Part shown: piece by piece, positions 6,740 through 13,703 of the stretch
How the letters are laid out: each line of letters begins with the position of its first letter
Numbering within the stretch: the stretch's first letter is position 1
DNA from: an uncultured Mitsuokella sp.
Lineage (GTDB): Bacteria > Bacillota > Negativicutes > Selenomonadales > Selenomonadaceae
Length of the DNA: 13,703 bases
Assembly (NCBI GenBank): GCA_900770895.1
Contig: CAAGMF010000310.1
Coordinates: 1-13,703, forward strand
Direction: 5' to 3'
The notes under the pieces: model-generated
Database searches by the model: none
What the model was told of the DNA's origin: nothing
The model's input: the letters and a program-made list of their open reading frames with translations, nothing else
Translations under genes and position numbers: made by a program

Positions 6740-6787
6740 AATACGTCCGAACAATACGCCAGCGAAATACAAATGTACCAAAATACG
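6740..6787. repeat. AATACG direct repeats with 13-bp period
   Basis: AATACG occurs at 6740-6745 and 6753-6758, AATACA at 6766-6771, and AATACG again at 6782-6787. The first three are exactly 13 bp apart and the fourth is 16 bp further on. The position between two divergent genes suggests operator-like binding sites, perhaps for the adjacent LysR protein, but no known motif is recognised. Confidence 0.4.
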
Positions 6788-6841
6788 CTGAATGAAACAG
6801 ATTCCGGCGTGCGGGCATGGTGCCGAAAAGCCGCATACCTA

Positions 6842-6870
6842 TTGCTTTAGCGGGTTCTTTATTGTATTCT
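6842..6870 (+). promoter_or_regulatory. weak promoter candidate for the PTS operon
   Basis: TTGCTT (6842-6847) and TATTCT (6865-6870) are 17 bp apart. The match is only about 7 of 12 positions, as might suit an activated sugar operon. The leader would be about 107 nt. No clear cre or TreR-type operator is seen. Confidence 0.3.
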
Positions 6871-6942
6871 GTAACTGTAAACAAAAGCAAAAGATAAATG
6901 TGATGCATCGTGATGAGAGAGAATCACAGCAGGCACAGAGAT

Positions 6943-6965
6943 GACAGCTGAAAGCCCTGGCTGTC
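6943..6965 (+). promoter_or_regulatory. hairpin in front of the PTS gene ribosome site
   Basis: GACAGC (6943-6948) pairs with GCTGTC (6960-6965) around an 11-nt loop. It stops five bases before AGGGGGA (6970-6976), the Shine-Dalgarno sequence of the PTS gene. It could affect translation initiation. Confidence 0.35.
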
Positions 6966-6983
6966 TGATAGGGGGAATAAGAA

Positions 6984-9104
6984 ATGTCAATCAACAAAGA
7001 CCGCGTGATGCAGGAGATGCAGCGGTTTGGCGGCGCCATGTACACGCCAGTCATACTGTTCGCATTCTTCGGTCTCACGGTTGCGCTCTCCATCATCTGC
7101 AAGAATGAGATGATGCTCGGCTCGCTCGCCGCGAAGGGTACCGTCTGGTACGATTTCTGGTACGTCGTCGAGCAAGGCGCATGGACCGTATTCAACCAGA
7201 TGCCGATCCTGTTCGCTATCGCCGTTCCAATCGGCTTCGCGAAAAAGGAGCCGGCCCGCTGCGCGATGGAGTCGTTCGTCATCTACATGGTGTTCAACTA
7301 CTTCATCTCCGGTTTCCTTACGCTGCACGGCGACTTCTTCGGCGTTGATTATTCGCAGGCCGCCGGCGCTGGCACCGGCCTCGCGATGATCGCGAACATC
7401 AAGACGCTCGACATGGGCATGCTCGGCGCCATCTTCATCGCCTGCGTATCGAGCTACCTGCACAACCGCTTCTACGATACCGATGTTCCTGATTGGCTCG
7501 GCATCTTCAAAGGCCCGGCGTTCGTCGTGGCTGTAGGCTTCGCCGTCATGATACCGACGGCCCTCCTGTTCTGCTTCGTATGGCCGGCCATCCAGCACGC
7601 CATCATGAACTTCCAGGATTTCCTGAAGACCTCCGGTATCATCGGTGTCTGGTGCTACACGTTCTCCGAGCGCATCCTGCTCCCGGCCGGTCTGCACCAC
7701 TTCATCTACCTGCCGTTCATCTTCGGCCCGGCCGTCTGCGATGGCGGTATCCAGGCCTACTGGCTGCAGCATCTCAATGATTTCGCTACGAGTGCTCAGA
7801 GCCTGAAAGAAATGTTCCCGCAGGGCGGCTTCGCCCTCCATGGCAGCTCGAAAGTCTTCGGCCTGCCGGGCGCAGCCCTCGCCATGTATGTATGCGCGAA
7901 ACCGGAAAAGAAGAAGAAGACGGCCGCGCTCCTCATCCCGGCTACGCTGACCGCCGTGCTCTGCGGCATCACCGAGCCGCTCGAGTTCACGTTCCTGTTC
8001 GTCGCACCGCTGCTCTACGCGGTACATGCAGTACTCGCAGCTACGCTTTCCGCGACGCTCTACTTCTTCGGCCTGTCCGGTAACTTCGGCGGCGGCCTCA
8101 TCGACTGCTTCGTGCAGAACTGGATCCCGCTGTTCCCGTATCATGCCGGCACCTACATCATGCAGATCATCGTAGGTATCTGCTTCTTCTTCATCTACTT
8201 CTTCGTTTTCCGTTATCTCATCCTGAAGAACAACTATCCGACTCCGGGCCGCACGGACGATGACGGCGAGGAGAAGCTGTTCACGAAAGCCGACTACAAT
8301 GCTAAGAAAGCCCTCGAAGAGATGGGCATCGCGGACAATCCGCAGGCGATCAAGGCCAAGGTATTCCTTGACAGCCTCGGTGGTCCGGCCAACATAAAAG
8401 AAGTAACGAACTGTGCGACGCGCCTCCGCGTCACGGTCAACGATCCGGACAAGGTCAAAGCCGCCTCGCGCTTCACGAAAGCTGGCGCCTATGGTCTCGT
8501 GAAGAACGGCCACGCCATCCAGGTCATCGTCGGCATGTCGGTGCCGCAGGTCCGCGGCTACTTCGATGCCTTCCTGAAGGGCGAAGTTCCGGCGAATGTT
8601 CCTGAGAGCGAGAGTGCTCCGGCTCCGGCAGCAGCTGCTGATACCGACCTCGCTATGAAGCTGAATGCCTGTGTCTCTGGTCACCTCATCGATATGACCG
8701 AGGTCCAGGACGATATGTTCTCGCAGAAGATGATGGGCGATGGCGTCGCCATCGATCCGACCGATGATACGGTCGTAGCTCCGGCAGATGCCGAGGTCAC
8801 GATGATCATGGAGGGCAGCCTCCACGCCATCGGCCTGCGCTTCCACAATGGCGCCGAGCTGCTCATCCACATCGGCATCGACACGGTGAACCTGCAGGGC
8901 AAGGGCTTCACCCTCCTGACGGAGCAGGGCGCTCAGGTCAAGGCTGGTACGCCGCTCATAAAATTCGATCAGCAGGTCATCAAGGATGCTGGCTACAAGA
9001 ACACGGTCATCATGGCGGTCACGAACTCCACGGAGTATCCGCAGATGAAGAAGGCTCCGGATGGTGAGGTCAAGGCTGGTACGGACGCTGTACTGACTTT
9101 CTGA
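6984..9104 (+). CDS. PTS alpha-glucoside-type permease, fused EIIC-EIIB-EIIA
   Basis: Inner-membrane sugar permease of 706 residues that imports its sugar with phosphorylation by the phosphoenolpyruvate-dependent PTS. EIIC occupies about 1-415 with multiple membrane helices and the GITEPLEF motif (E331) that contacts sugar. EIIB (about 455-532) has the phospho-Cys motif TNCATRLRV with C477. After an Ala/Pro linker (about 541-552), the glucose-type EIIA (about 555-706) has H614 and the phospho-His H629 in LLIHIGIDT. The N-terminus resembles maltose/alpha-glucoside EIICB proteins (MalB/AglA/MalP group), here with EIIA added, so no separate EIIA-Glc is needed. AGGGGGA (6970-6976) supports the start. 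It heads an operon with a GH13 enzyme and an HAD phosphatase. Maltose, isomaltose, sucrose isomers or trehalose are all possible substrates; the alpha-glucoside class is likely, the exact sugar unresolved. Confidence 0.88.
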   Translation: MSINKDRVMQEMQRFGGAMYTPVILFAFFGLTVALSIICKNEMMLGSLAAKGTVWYDFWYVVEQGAWTVFNQMPILFAIAVPIGFAKKEPARCAMESFVIYMVFNYFISGFLTLHGDFFGVDYSQAAGAGTGLAMIANIKTLDMGMLGAIFIACVSSYLHNRFYDTDVPDWLGIFKGPAFVVAVGFAVMIPTALLFCFVWPAIQHAIMNFQDFLKTSGIIGVWCYTFSERILLPAGLHHFIYLPFIFGPAVCDGGIQAYWLQHLNDFATSAQSLKEMFPQGGFALHGSSKVFGLPGAALAMYVCAKPEKKKKTAALLIPATLTAVLCGITEPLEFTFLFVAPLLYAVHAVLAATLSATLYFFGLSGNFGGGLIDCFVQNWIPLFPYHAGTYIMQIIVGICFFFIYFFVFRYLILKNNYPTPGRTDDDGEEKLFTKADYNAKKALEEMGIADNPQAIKAKVFLDSLGGPANIKEVTNCATRLRVTVNDPDKVKAASRFTKAGAYGLVKNGHAIQVIVGMSVPQVRGYFDAFLKGEVPANVPESESAPAPAAAADTDLAMKLNACVSGHLIDMTEVQDDMFSQKMMGDGVAIDPTDDTVVAPADAEVTMIMEGSLHAIGLRFHNGAELLIHIGIDTVNLQGKGFTLLTEQGAQVKAGTPLIKFDQQVIKDAGYKNTVIMAVTNSTEYPQMKKAPDGEVKAGTDAVLTF

Positions 9105-9132
9105 TACCCATACCTAAAGGAGATACATAGTA

Positions 9133-10875
9133 ATGAACAAACTCAAATGGTGGCAGAAGACCATCGTCTACCAGGTGTATCCCAAAAGCTTCCTGGATAC
9201 GACGGGCACAGGCCAGGGCGATATCCCCGGCATCACACGCCGCCTGGACTACCTGAAGACGCTCGGGGTCGGAGCCATCTGGCTCACCCCGGTGTATCCT
9301 TCACCGATGGTCGATAATGGCTACGATATATCCAACTACACCGATATCGATCCCTCGTACGGCACGCTCGACGATATGGACGAGCTCATCGCCGAGGCGA
9401 AAAAGCGTGACATACGCATCGTCATGGATCTCGTATTCAACCATAGCTCTGACCAGCACGCCTGGTTCCTCGAGTCCCGGCAGAGCCGCGACAATGCCAA
9501 ATCTGATTGGTACATCTGGCGCGATGCGAAGCCGGACGGCTCGGCACCGACGAACTGGCGCAGCATATTCGGCGGCAGTGCCTGGACCTGGTGCGAGGAG
9601 CGGCAGCAGTACTACCTGCACACATTCGCTCCGCAGCAGCCGGATCTGAACTGGGAGAACCCGGACGTACGGCAGGCACTCTACGATGCAGCGAACTTCT
9701 GGCTCGACCGCGGCGTCGGTGGATTCCGCATCGATGCCATCGTCTACATCAAGAAGCCGGCGGAATTCAAAGACTATGAACCCGATGGCCCCGATGGACT
9801 GAAATCCATCCACGACGTCATCGCCAATACCCCGGGCATCCTCGATTTCCTGCATGAGTTCCGGGCGAACGTCTTCGACGGCCACGACATATTCACCGTC
9901 GGCGAGGCGAACGGCGTACCGCCGGAGCACCTCGACCAGTGGGTCGGCGACCAGGGCGTGTTCTCGATGCTGTTCGAGTTCAGCCACATGAACGTGGCCT
10001 TCCCAGACGGCGAGAAATGGAGCCACGCGCGGAAATTCCCGCTGACGGCGCTCAAGCAGGCCCTGAGCGACAGCCAGAAGGCGACCGCTCAGAACGGCTG
10101 GTACCCGATATTCTTCGAGAACCACGACCAGCCGCGCGCCATCGATAAATTCTTCCGCATCAACTACGGCGAGCGCGTCGAGCCGCAGCGGGCCGCGAAA
10201 GTCATCGCCACCGTGCTCATGACCCTGCGCGGGACCCCGTTCGTATTCGAGGGCGAGGAGCTCGGCCTCGACAACGTCGCCTGGCCGGACATCGAGGATT
10301 ACAACGACATCTCCTCGCATGGCCAGTACGATCTGGCGATACAGGAGGGCTTTACGAAATCCCAGGCCATGGATGCCGTGCATCACTTCAGCCGCGACAA
10401 CGCGCGCACGCCGATGCAGTGGTCCGGTGAGCAGCATGAGGCCGGCTTCACGAGCGGCACGCCGTGGCTGCCGGTACACAGCGACTATCGTTATCAGAAT
10501 GTCGAGAGCGAGAGCACCGATGCAGGCTCGGTCCTGAGCTACTATCGCCAGCTGGCCCGCCTGCGCCTCGGCAAATGCCCGACGCTCGGCGACGATGCAG
10601 CGCTTGCAGCTGACATCCTGCAGGCCGGCGACTATGAGGAGCTCCTCACCACTGATGAGTGCATATACGCTTTTCGGCGTCAGCTGCCCGGCTCGACCGA
10701 CAGCATCGTGACCATCGTGAACTTCTCCCCCGACCTCGTCGTCTATCCGCGTGAACTGACCGAGCAGGGCCGGCTGATCATGGCGAACAACGTCGGCAAG
10801 GAGAGCGAGCCCGAGCCCGGCAGCCTGCCCGGCTTCGGCGCCGCTATATATCTCATAAAGGGGGCAACGGTATGA
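9133..10875 (+). CDS. GH13 alpha-glucosidase (oligo-1,6-glucosidase / phospho-alpha-glucosidase group)
   Basis: Cytoplasmic retaining alpha-glucoside hydrolase of 580 residues with no signal peptide. The GH13 regions are all present: region I DLVFNH (99-104), region II GGFRIDAI with nucleophile D201, region III FTVGEAN with acid/base E258, and region IV FFENHDQPR with D332. QPDLNWEN (169-176) is region V. Length and order match GH13 subfamilies 29 (trehalose-6-phosphate hydrolase) and 31 (oligo-1,6-glucosidase, maltase). The residue after the nucleophile is Ala202; Val at this place is typical of alpha-1,6-specific enzymes, so alpha-1,4 or another linkage may be preferred. AAGGAG (9117-9122) supports the start, 28 nt after the PTS stop. 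It should cleave the sugar brought in by the upstream PTS, either as the phosphate ester or after dephosphorylation by the downstream HAD protein. Confidence 0.88.
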   Translation: MNKLKWWQKTIVYQVYPKSFLDTTGTGQGDIPGITRRLDYLKTLGVGAIWLTPVYPSPMVDNGYDISNYTDIDPSYGTLDDMDELIAEAKKRDIRIVMDLVFNHSSDQHAWFLESRQSRDNAKSDWYIWRDAKPDGSAPTNWRSIFGGSAWTWCEERQQYYLHTFAPQQPDLNWENPDVRQALYDAANFWLDRGVGGFRIDAIVYIKKPAEFKDYEPDGPDGLKSIHDVIANTPGILDFLHEFRANVFDGHDIFTVGEANGVPPEHLDQWVGDQGVFSMLFEFSHMNVAFPDGEKWSHARKFPLTALKQALSDSQKATAQNGWYPIFFENHDQPRAIDKFFRINYGERVEPQRAAKVIATVLMTLRGTPFVFEGEELGLDNVAWPDIEDYNDISSHGQYDLAIQEGFTKSQAMDAVHHFSRDNARTPMQWSGEQHEAGFTSGTPWLPVHSDYRYQNVESESTDAGSVLSYYRQLARLRLGKCPTLGDDAALAADILQAGDYEELLTTDECIYAFRRQLPGSTDSIVTIVNFSPDLVVYPRELTEQGRLIMANNVGKESEPEPGSLPGFGAAIYLIKGATV

Positions 10876-11651
10876 AGATAGCAGCCAGTGATTACGATGG
10901 CACGCTTTTCCGCAATGACACCATCACGGCTGCCGATGCTCAGAGCGTCCAGCGATGGCGCGAGGCCGGACACAAATTCGGCGTCGTGACCGGTCGCGAC
11001 TACGGCATGCTGGCTCCGCAGCTGGAGCACTACGGCATCGGCTATGATTACGCCGTCTGCAACAACGGCGCCATCATCTGCCAGAGCGATGGCACACCGC
11101 TATGGGAGGGCCGCATCGAGCCGCGCATCCTGAAGGCGATATCCGAGATCCCGGAGGTCCGGCGGTCATTCCACTTCGCGTTCTCGGCGGCGACGCAGAC
11201 CTACCTTTGCCACGAGTTCGAGGGGTCATGGATCGCCCGCGAGGGTCGGCAGTGGGACTTCCCGGTCATCGATATCGAGGAAAAAGATATCCTGAGCCTG
11301 CCGCAGATCCACCAGTTCTCGCTCGGCTATGAGACGCCCGAGGAATCGCTCGCCGCGAGCCGGGTCGTGAATGACCTGTACGGCGACCATGTACATGCCT
11401 ACCCGAACCGCTGCAGCCTCGACATCACGCCGCACGGCATCAGCAAGAGCGAAGGCATCGAGCACCTCATGGAGCTCATGAAGTGGAATCCGGCTACGAC
11501 CGAGGTCTACTGCATCGGCGATGAGATCAATGATCTGCCGATGATCAAAGCTTATAATGGATTCACCGTCGACACGGCCCGCGACGAGATCAAGGCCCAG
11601 GCCAGTCAGGCCTATGCCAGCGTCGGAGCCATGCTCGAGGCGAATATATAG
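10872..11651 (+). CDS. HAD superfamily (Cof-type, subfamily IIB) sugar-phosphate phosphatase
   Basis: Soluble phosphatase of 259 residues. All four HAD motifs are visible: motif I DYDGT with nucleophile D7 and acid/base D9, motif II T40 in VVTGR, motif III K192 in GISKSEG, and motif IV GDEIND (216-221) for Mg2+. The large cap inserted between motifs II and III (about 80-185) is typical of Cof/HAD-IIB enzymes, which hydrolyse sugar phosphates and other small phosphate esters. The ATG overlaps the GH13 stop codon in ATGA, so translation is probably coupled. That coupling to a PTS and glucosidase suggests it removes the phosphate from an imported disaccharide phosphate or from a product such as glucose-6-phosphate. 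The specific substrate cannot be read from the sequence. Confidence 0.85.
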   Translation: MKIAASDYDGTLFRNDTITAADAQSVQRWREAGHKFGVVTGRDYGMLAPQLEHYGIGYDYAVCNNGAIICQSDGTPLWEGRIEPRILKAISEIPEVRRSFHFAFSAATQTYLCHEFEGSWIAREGRQWDFPVIDIEEKDILSLPQIHQFSLGYETPEESLAASRVVNDLYGDHVHAYPNRCSLDITPHGISKSEGIEHLMELMKWNPATTEVYCIGDEINDLPMIKAYNGFTVDTARDEIKAQASQAYASVGAMLEANI

Positions 11652-11686
11652 ATTTTCTTCTTCAACCCCTTTTTGACTCCCTAACA

Positions 11687-11723
11687 GCTGGTGTGCAGCA
11701 CTTCCCCTTAGCTGCGTACCAGC
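11687..11723 (+). other. 13-bp RNA hairpin downstream of the PTS operon
   Basis: GCTGGTGTGCAGC (11687-11699) pairs with GCTGCGTACCAGC (11711-11723) over all 13 positions if two G-U wobbles are allowed, with an 11-nt loop. No U-run follows on either strand, so a classic intrinsic terminator is not supported. It starts 36 nt after the HAD stop and may stabilise the 3' end or contribute to termination. Confidence 0.5.
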
Positions 11724-11796
11724 CACGCGAACCCCGGCGGTGCTGGCGAGGACCTGCGGCCGCTGTTGACGATATTAATCATCGTATATGTGCGGA

Positions 11797-11814
11797 TGGT
11801 TCCGCTCGGAACCA
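11797..11814. promoter_or_regulatory. 7-bp inverted repeat upstream of the porin
   Basis: TGGTTCC (11797-11803), GCTC, and GGAACCA (11808-11814) form a perfect inverted repeat. It lies 89 nt before the porin ATG and could be an operator or a leader hairpin. A possible -10 box TATAAA (11840-11845) is downstream of it, but no good -35 box was found. Confidence 0.35.
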
Positions 11815-11903
11815 GGAAAGACACGGAAACATCTGCTCATATAAATAGAGTTTTGAGTATGCCTGTACTAGAGGGGCAGGCAAATGGGAAAGGAAGTATT
11901 ATC

Positions 11904-13547
11904 ATGAGACTTAGCAAGAAGGCTATGGCCGTACTCATGGGCCTCACACTCACGACCGGAATCGGCAGCACGGCATTCGCTGCTACGGCTGACAGCTTTA
12001 CTGACGTCCCGAAGGATCACTGGTCCTATGAAGCGCTCGACTACCTCGCCAAAGAGGGCGTAATCGACGGCATGGGCAACAGCACCTTCCAGGGCGGCCG
12101 CACGATGACCCGCTACGAGATGGCCTCCATCGTAGCCAAAGCCATGCAGAAAGGCGGCACGAACTTTGGGGACAAAGCCGTGCTCGATAAGCTGGCGAAT
12201 GAGTACAGCGGCGAGATCGATACGCTGAAGAGGCAGGTCAATGCCAACACGAAGGATATCAAGGACCTGCAGGAGAAGACCGATAAGTTCAAGGTCTGGG
12301 GCATGGTACGCGTTCAGGCTGGCGATGATAATGGCTTGGTCAGCAATCGTTCCAATGTAAATAACAATAATCAACCGAACGGTACATATAATAATCGATT
12401 CTATATGGACCTCGAAGGTCAGATGAAAGTTAATGACCATGCGGTGGCTCGGTTCACTGTAGAGAAGAATGCCCACTATCGTGATAGCGAATATGCAACG
12501 AAGACGGTTTATCACACATTCAAAACGAGTGACAAGAATCAGCCGACGCTTACTGTACCTGTAAAAGTTCCTATGTCAGGCATTGATAAGGATAGTATCT
12601 TTGGTGATGATAACCACAATGGTTCGATATCCAATATCTGGGTTGAGTTGCAACTAGGCCCGAAACATGACTGGTATACGAACATTGGTCGTAAGTGGAA
12701 CGGCATAGGCATGCAGAATCTGATGCTCGGCGGCCAGGTCGATGGAATTGCTACTTATCATCCTATTGAACATGGTCATGGGTGGTGGCTGAGTGCCCAG
12801 TATTGGAAGCCGTCTGCAGACTGGACAGAATACAGCATTAATGATAATTATACATTGAATGCTTGGCCTGTAGATAAAAAAGGCAACTGGGTAGATCTTA
12901 CGACAGCTACTGGTAAAGCTAATTTTGATCACTATAGTTCCAATTATGAAAAGGGAGATCCGGTTACAGCATATTCGCGTCGTGCGCCGGTCGTTGGTAC
13001 ACTTAATTTCTGGGGCCCGCTTGGCAAATATATGGATTTAAACCTTGCTTGGTCTCATCTTGTCTCTCATCAGCTTGATTCGAATCAGTACAATACTGGC
13101 TATTGGTCTGGAGCCAAGAACTTCTATGGCGTTGACCTAAAGGTTCGTCCGATTAAAGATGTTGCTATTACCGGCTCTTATGTAAAGTCTGATGCTAAAA
13201 AGTCTTCGTGGAAGTCTTGGGCGAACGGCGGACAAGCAGACCGTGATGTTATGGTCAAAATAGAATACAAAGGCACCGACCTTAACAAAGTTAAATCTTG
13301 GGGCGTTTATGCGAAGTATGCTAATCTTGGTTGTGTAGCTGATCTAGGTCATGATGATGAATGGGCTACGCGCGAACCGACCTTTGTAAATGGTATCAAG
13401 GGCTGGTATTATGGTTTCAAGATGGTTCCTTGGAAGAACTGTGAGTGGGAGACGATGTGGGCTCCGCACCTTACAGAGAACTACAATCAGACGGGCAAAG
13501 ATTATAGCCGCCACATTCTTCGCACCTGGGTTGATTTCCACTTCTGA
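11904..13547 (+). CDS. SLH-domain outer-membrane porin
   Basis: Major outer-membrane porin type of diderm Firmicutes, anchoring the outer membrane to the cell wall while forming a channel. In the 547 residues, a signal peptide (MRLSKKAMAV followed by a hydrophobic core) ends at AFA-AT near 26/27. One SLH domain (about 31-82) has FTDVPKDHWSYEAL and the TRYEMA motif. A short heptad-like stretch (about 95-128) looks like a coiled coil, and then a beta-rich barrel runs to the C-terminal Phe (DFHF), the signal expected for Bam-dependent insertion. Start 11904 is chosen for the signal peptide and AGGAAG (11891-11896); an in-frame upstream extension would bury the signal peptide. From about 12330 on, codons shift to A/T-ending forms unlike the first 140 codons and the rest of the window, suggesting recombination of the barrel region. 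The permeating solute is unknown. Confidence 0.88.
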   Translation: MRLSKKAMAVLMGLTLTTGIGSTAFAATADSFTDVPKDHWSYEALDYLAKEGVIDGMGNSTFQGGRTMTRYEMASIVAKAMQKGGTNFGDKAVLDKLANEYSGEIDTLKRQVNANTKDIKDLQEKTDKFKVWGMVRVQAGDDNGLVSNRSNVNNNNQPNGTYNNRFYMDLEGQMKVNDHAVARFTVEKNAHYRDSEYATKTVYHTFKTSDKNQPTLTVPVKVPMSGIDKDSIFGDDNHNGSISNIWVELQLGPKHDWYTNIGRKWNGIGMQNLMLGGQVDGIATYHPIEHGHGWWLSAQYWKPSADWTEYSINDNYTLNAWPVDKKGNWVDLTTATGKANFDHYSSNYEKGDPVTAYSRRAPVVGTLNFWGPLGKYMDLNLAWSHLVSHQLDSNQYNTGYWSGAKNFYGVDLKVRPIKDVAITGSYVKSDAKKSSWKSWANGGQADRDVMVKIEYKGTDLNKVKSWGVYAKYANLGCVADLGHDDEWATREPTFVNGIKGWYYGFKMVPWKNCEWETMWAPHLTENYNQTGKDYSRHILRTWVDFHF

Positions 13548-13598
13548 TAACTATCTCATCAAGAACATGTCCTGTTGAAAGTGAGGAGCCGTAGAAAG

Positions 13599-13648
13599 CT
13601 TTCCCCTATGGGGAAGGTGCCCCGTGGGGGCGGATGAGGTGGCGAGCC
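13599..13648 (+). repeat. double-hairpin element resembling a dispersed palindromic repeat
   Basis: CTTTCCCC (13599-13606) pairs with GGGGAAGG (13610-13617), and GCCCC (13619-13623) pairs with GGGGC (13627-13631), followed by GGATGAGGTGG and GCGAGCC. This paired-hairpin layout ending in GGATGAGGTG resembles extragenic palindromic repeats seen in many copies in anaerobic Firmicutes genomes; the likeness is from memory. Only one copy is present here. It lies about 52 nt after the porin stop and may also end the porin transcript, though no U-run follows. Confidence 0.5.
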
Positions 13649-13703
13649 GATAAAAAGACTCGCGTGCTAAAGCGTAAACGGCCCACCCATCGAACGGCCT
13701 AAG

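Larger units (their letters stand above)
6529..6983. other. 455-nt divergent regulatory region between lysR and the PTS operon
   Basis: No convincing gene lies here. On the - strand it holds the lysR promoter, leader and attenuator-like hairpin. Between 6740 and 6787 are AATACG-type direct repeats at 6740, 6753, 6766 (AATACA) and 6782. Toward the PTS gene there is a weak promoter candidate (TTGCTT at 6842-6847, TATTCT at 6865-6870, 17-bp spacing), a set of competing inverted repeats at 6899-6928, and a hairpin just before the ribosome site. The stretch is clearly richer in A+T than the flanking genes. Confidence 0.6.

Noticed and set aside
6899..6928. CRP-type site TGTGA...TCACA upstream of the PTS gene
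   Set aside because: The half-sites are 20 bp apart rather than 6, so it does not fit a CRP operator.
6987..8870. 627-codon antisense open frame over the PTS gene
   Set aside because: Exact shadow of the PTS coding frame, rich in Asp, Glu, Arg and His as expected for such shadows, without domains.
9301..10479. 392-codon antisense open frame over the GH13 gene
   Set aside because: Shadow frame; all GH13 catalytic regions are on the + strand.
11766..11790. TTGACG with TATATG as a porin promoter
   Set aside because: Spacing is only 13 bp, too short for a sigma-70 promoter.
11766..11903. 46-residue extension of the porin
   Set aside because: It would place a signal peptide internally; AGGAAG precedes ATG 11904.

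Overview
The window is GC-rich DNA with strong Shine-Dalgarno sites and tight operons. It ends in a porin that combines a signal peptide, one SLH domain, a short coiled coil and a beta-barrel with C-terminal Phe. That architecture is typical of diderm Firmicutes (Negativicutes). With the GC content and the amino-acid and sugar fermentation genes, a Selenomonadaceae-like gut anaerobe (Selenomonas or Mitsuokella type) is the best guess, by inference only.

Region 1 (1-4541, + strand) is a compact D-proline-reductase-type operon: prdC (RnfC-like electron donor), prdA (pyruvoyl proprotein with a Thr-Cys cleavage site), a small protein made of two copies of one ~54-residue domain, and prdB. Clostridial PrdB carries selenocysteine at its active site. 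Here that position is an ordinary TGC cysteine codon, so this looks like a selenium-independent reductase. prdD, prdE, prdF and prdR are not present in the window. A hairpin after prdB closes the operon.

Region 2 (4545-6710) holds an EamA/DMT exporter with its own TATAAT promoter, convergent with a LysR regulator on the - strand. The lysR gene has a good promoter about 155 nt upstream of its start codon. A perfect 16-bp hairpin with a U-run lies between promoter and start codon, which looks like an attenuated leader or a small RNA.

Region 3 (6710-11723) is an alpha-glucoside-type operon: a fused PTS permease (EIIC-EIIB-EIIA), a GH13 alpha-glucosidase and an HAD-IIB phosphatase whose start overlaps the GH13 stop (ATGA). 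A plausible route is PTS import with phosphorylation, then either direct cleavage of the phospho-sugar by the GH13 enzyme, or dephosphorylation by the HAD enzyme followed by cleavage. The 5' region contains 13-bp-spaced AATACG repeats and several hairpins.

Region 4 (11724-13703) has the SLH porin. Its barrel-encoding part has clearly more AT-rich, T-ending codon use than its N-terminal part, suggesting recombination or transfer. The window ends in a double-hairpin element that resembles a dispersed palindromic repeat family. I see no rRNA, tRNA, CRISPR array, transposase or phage gene.
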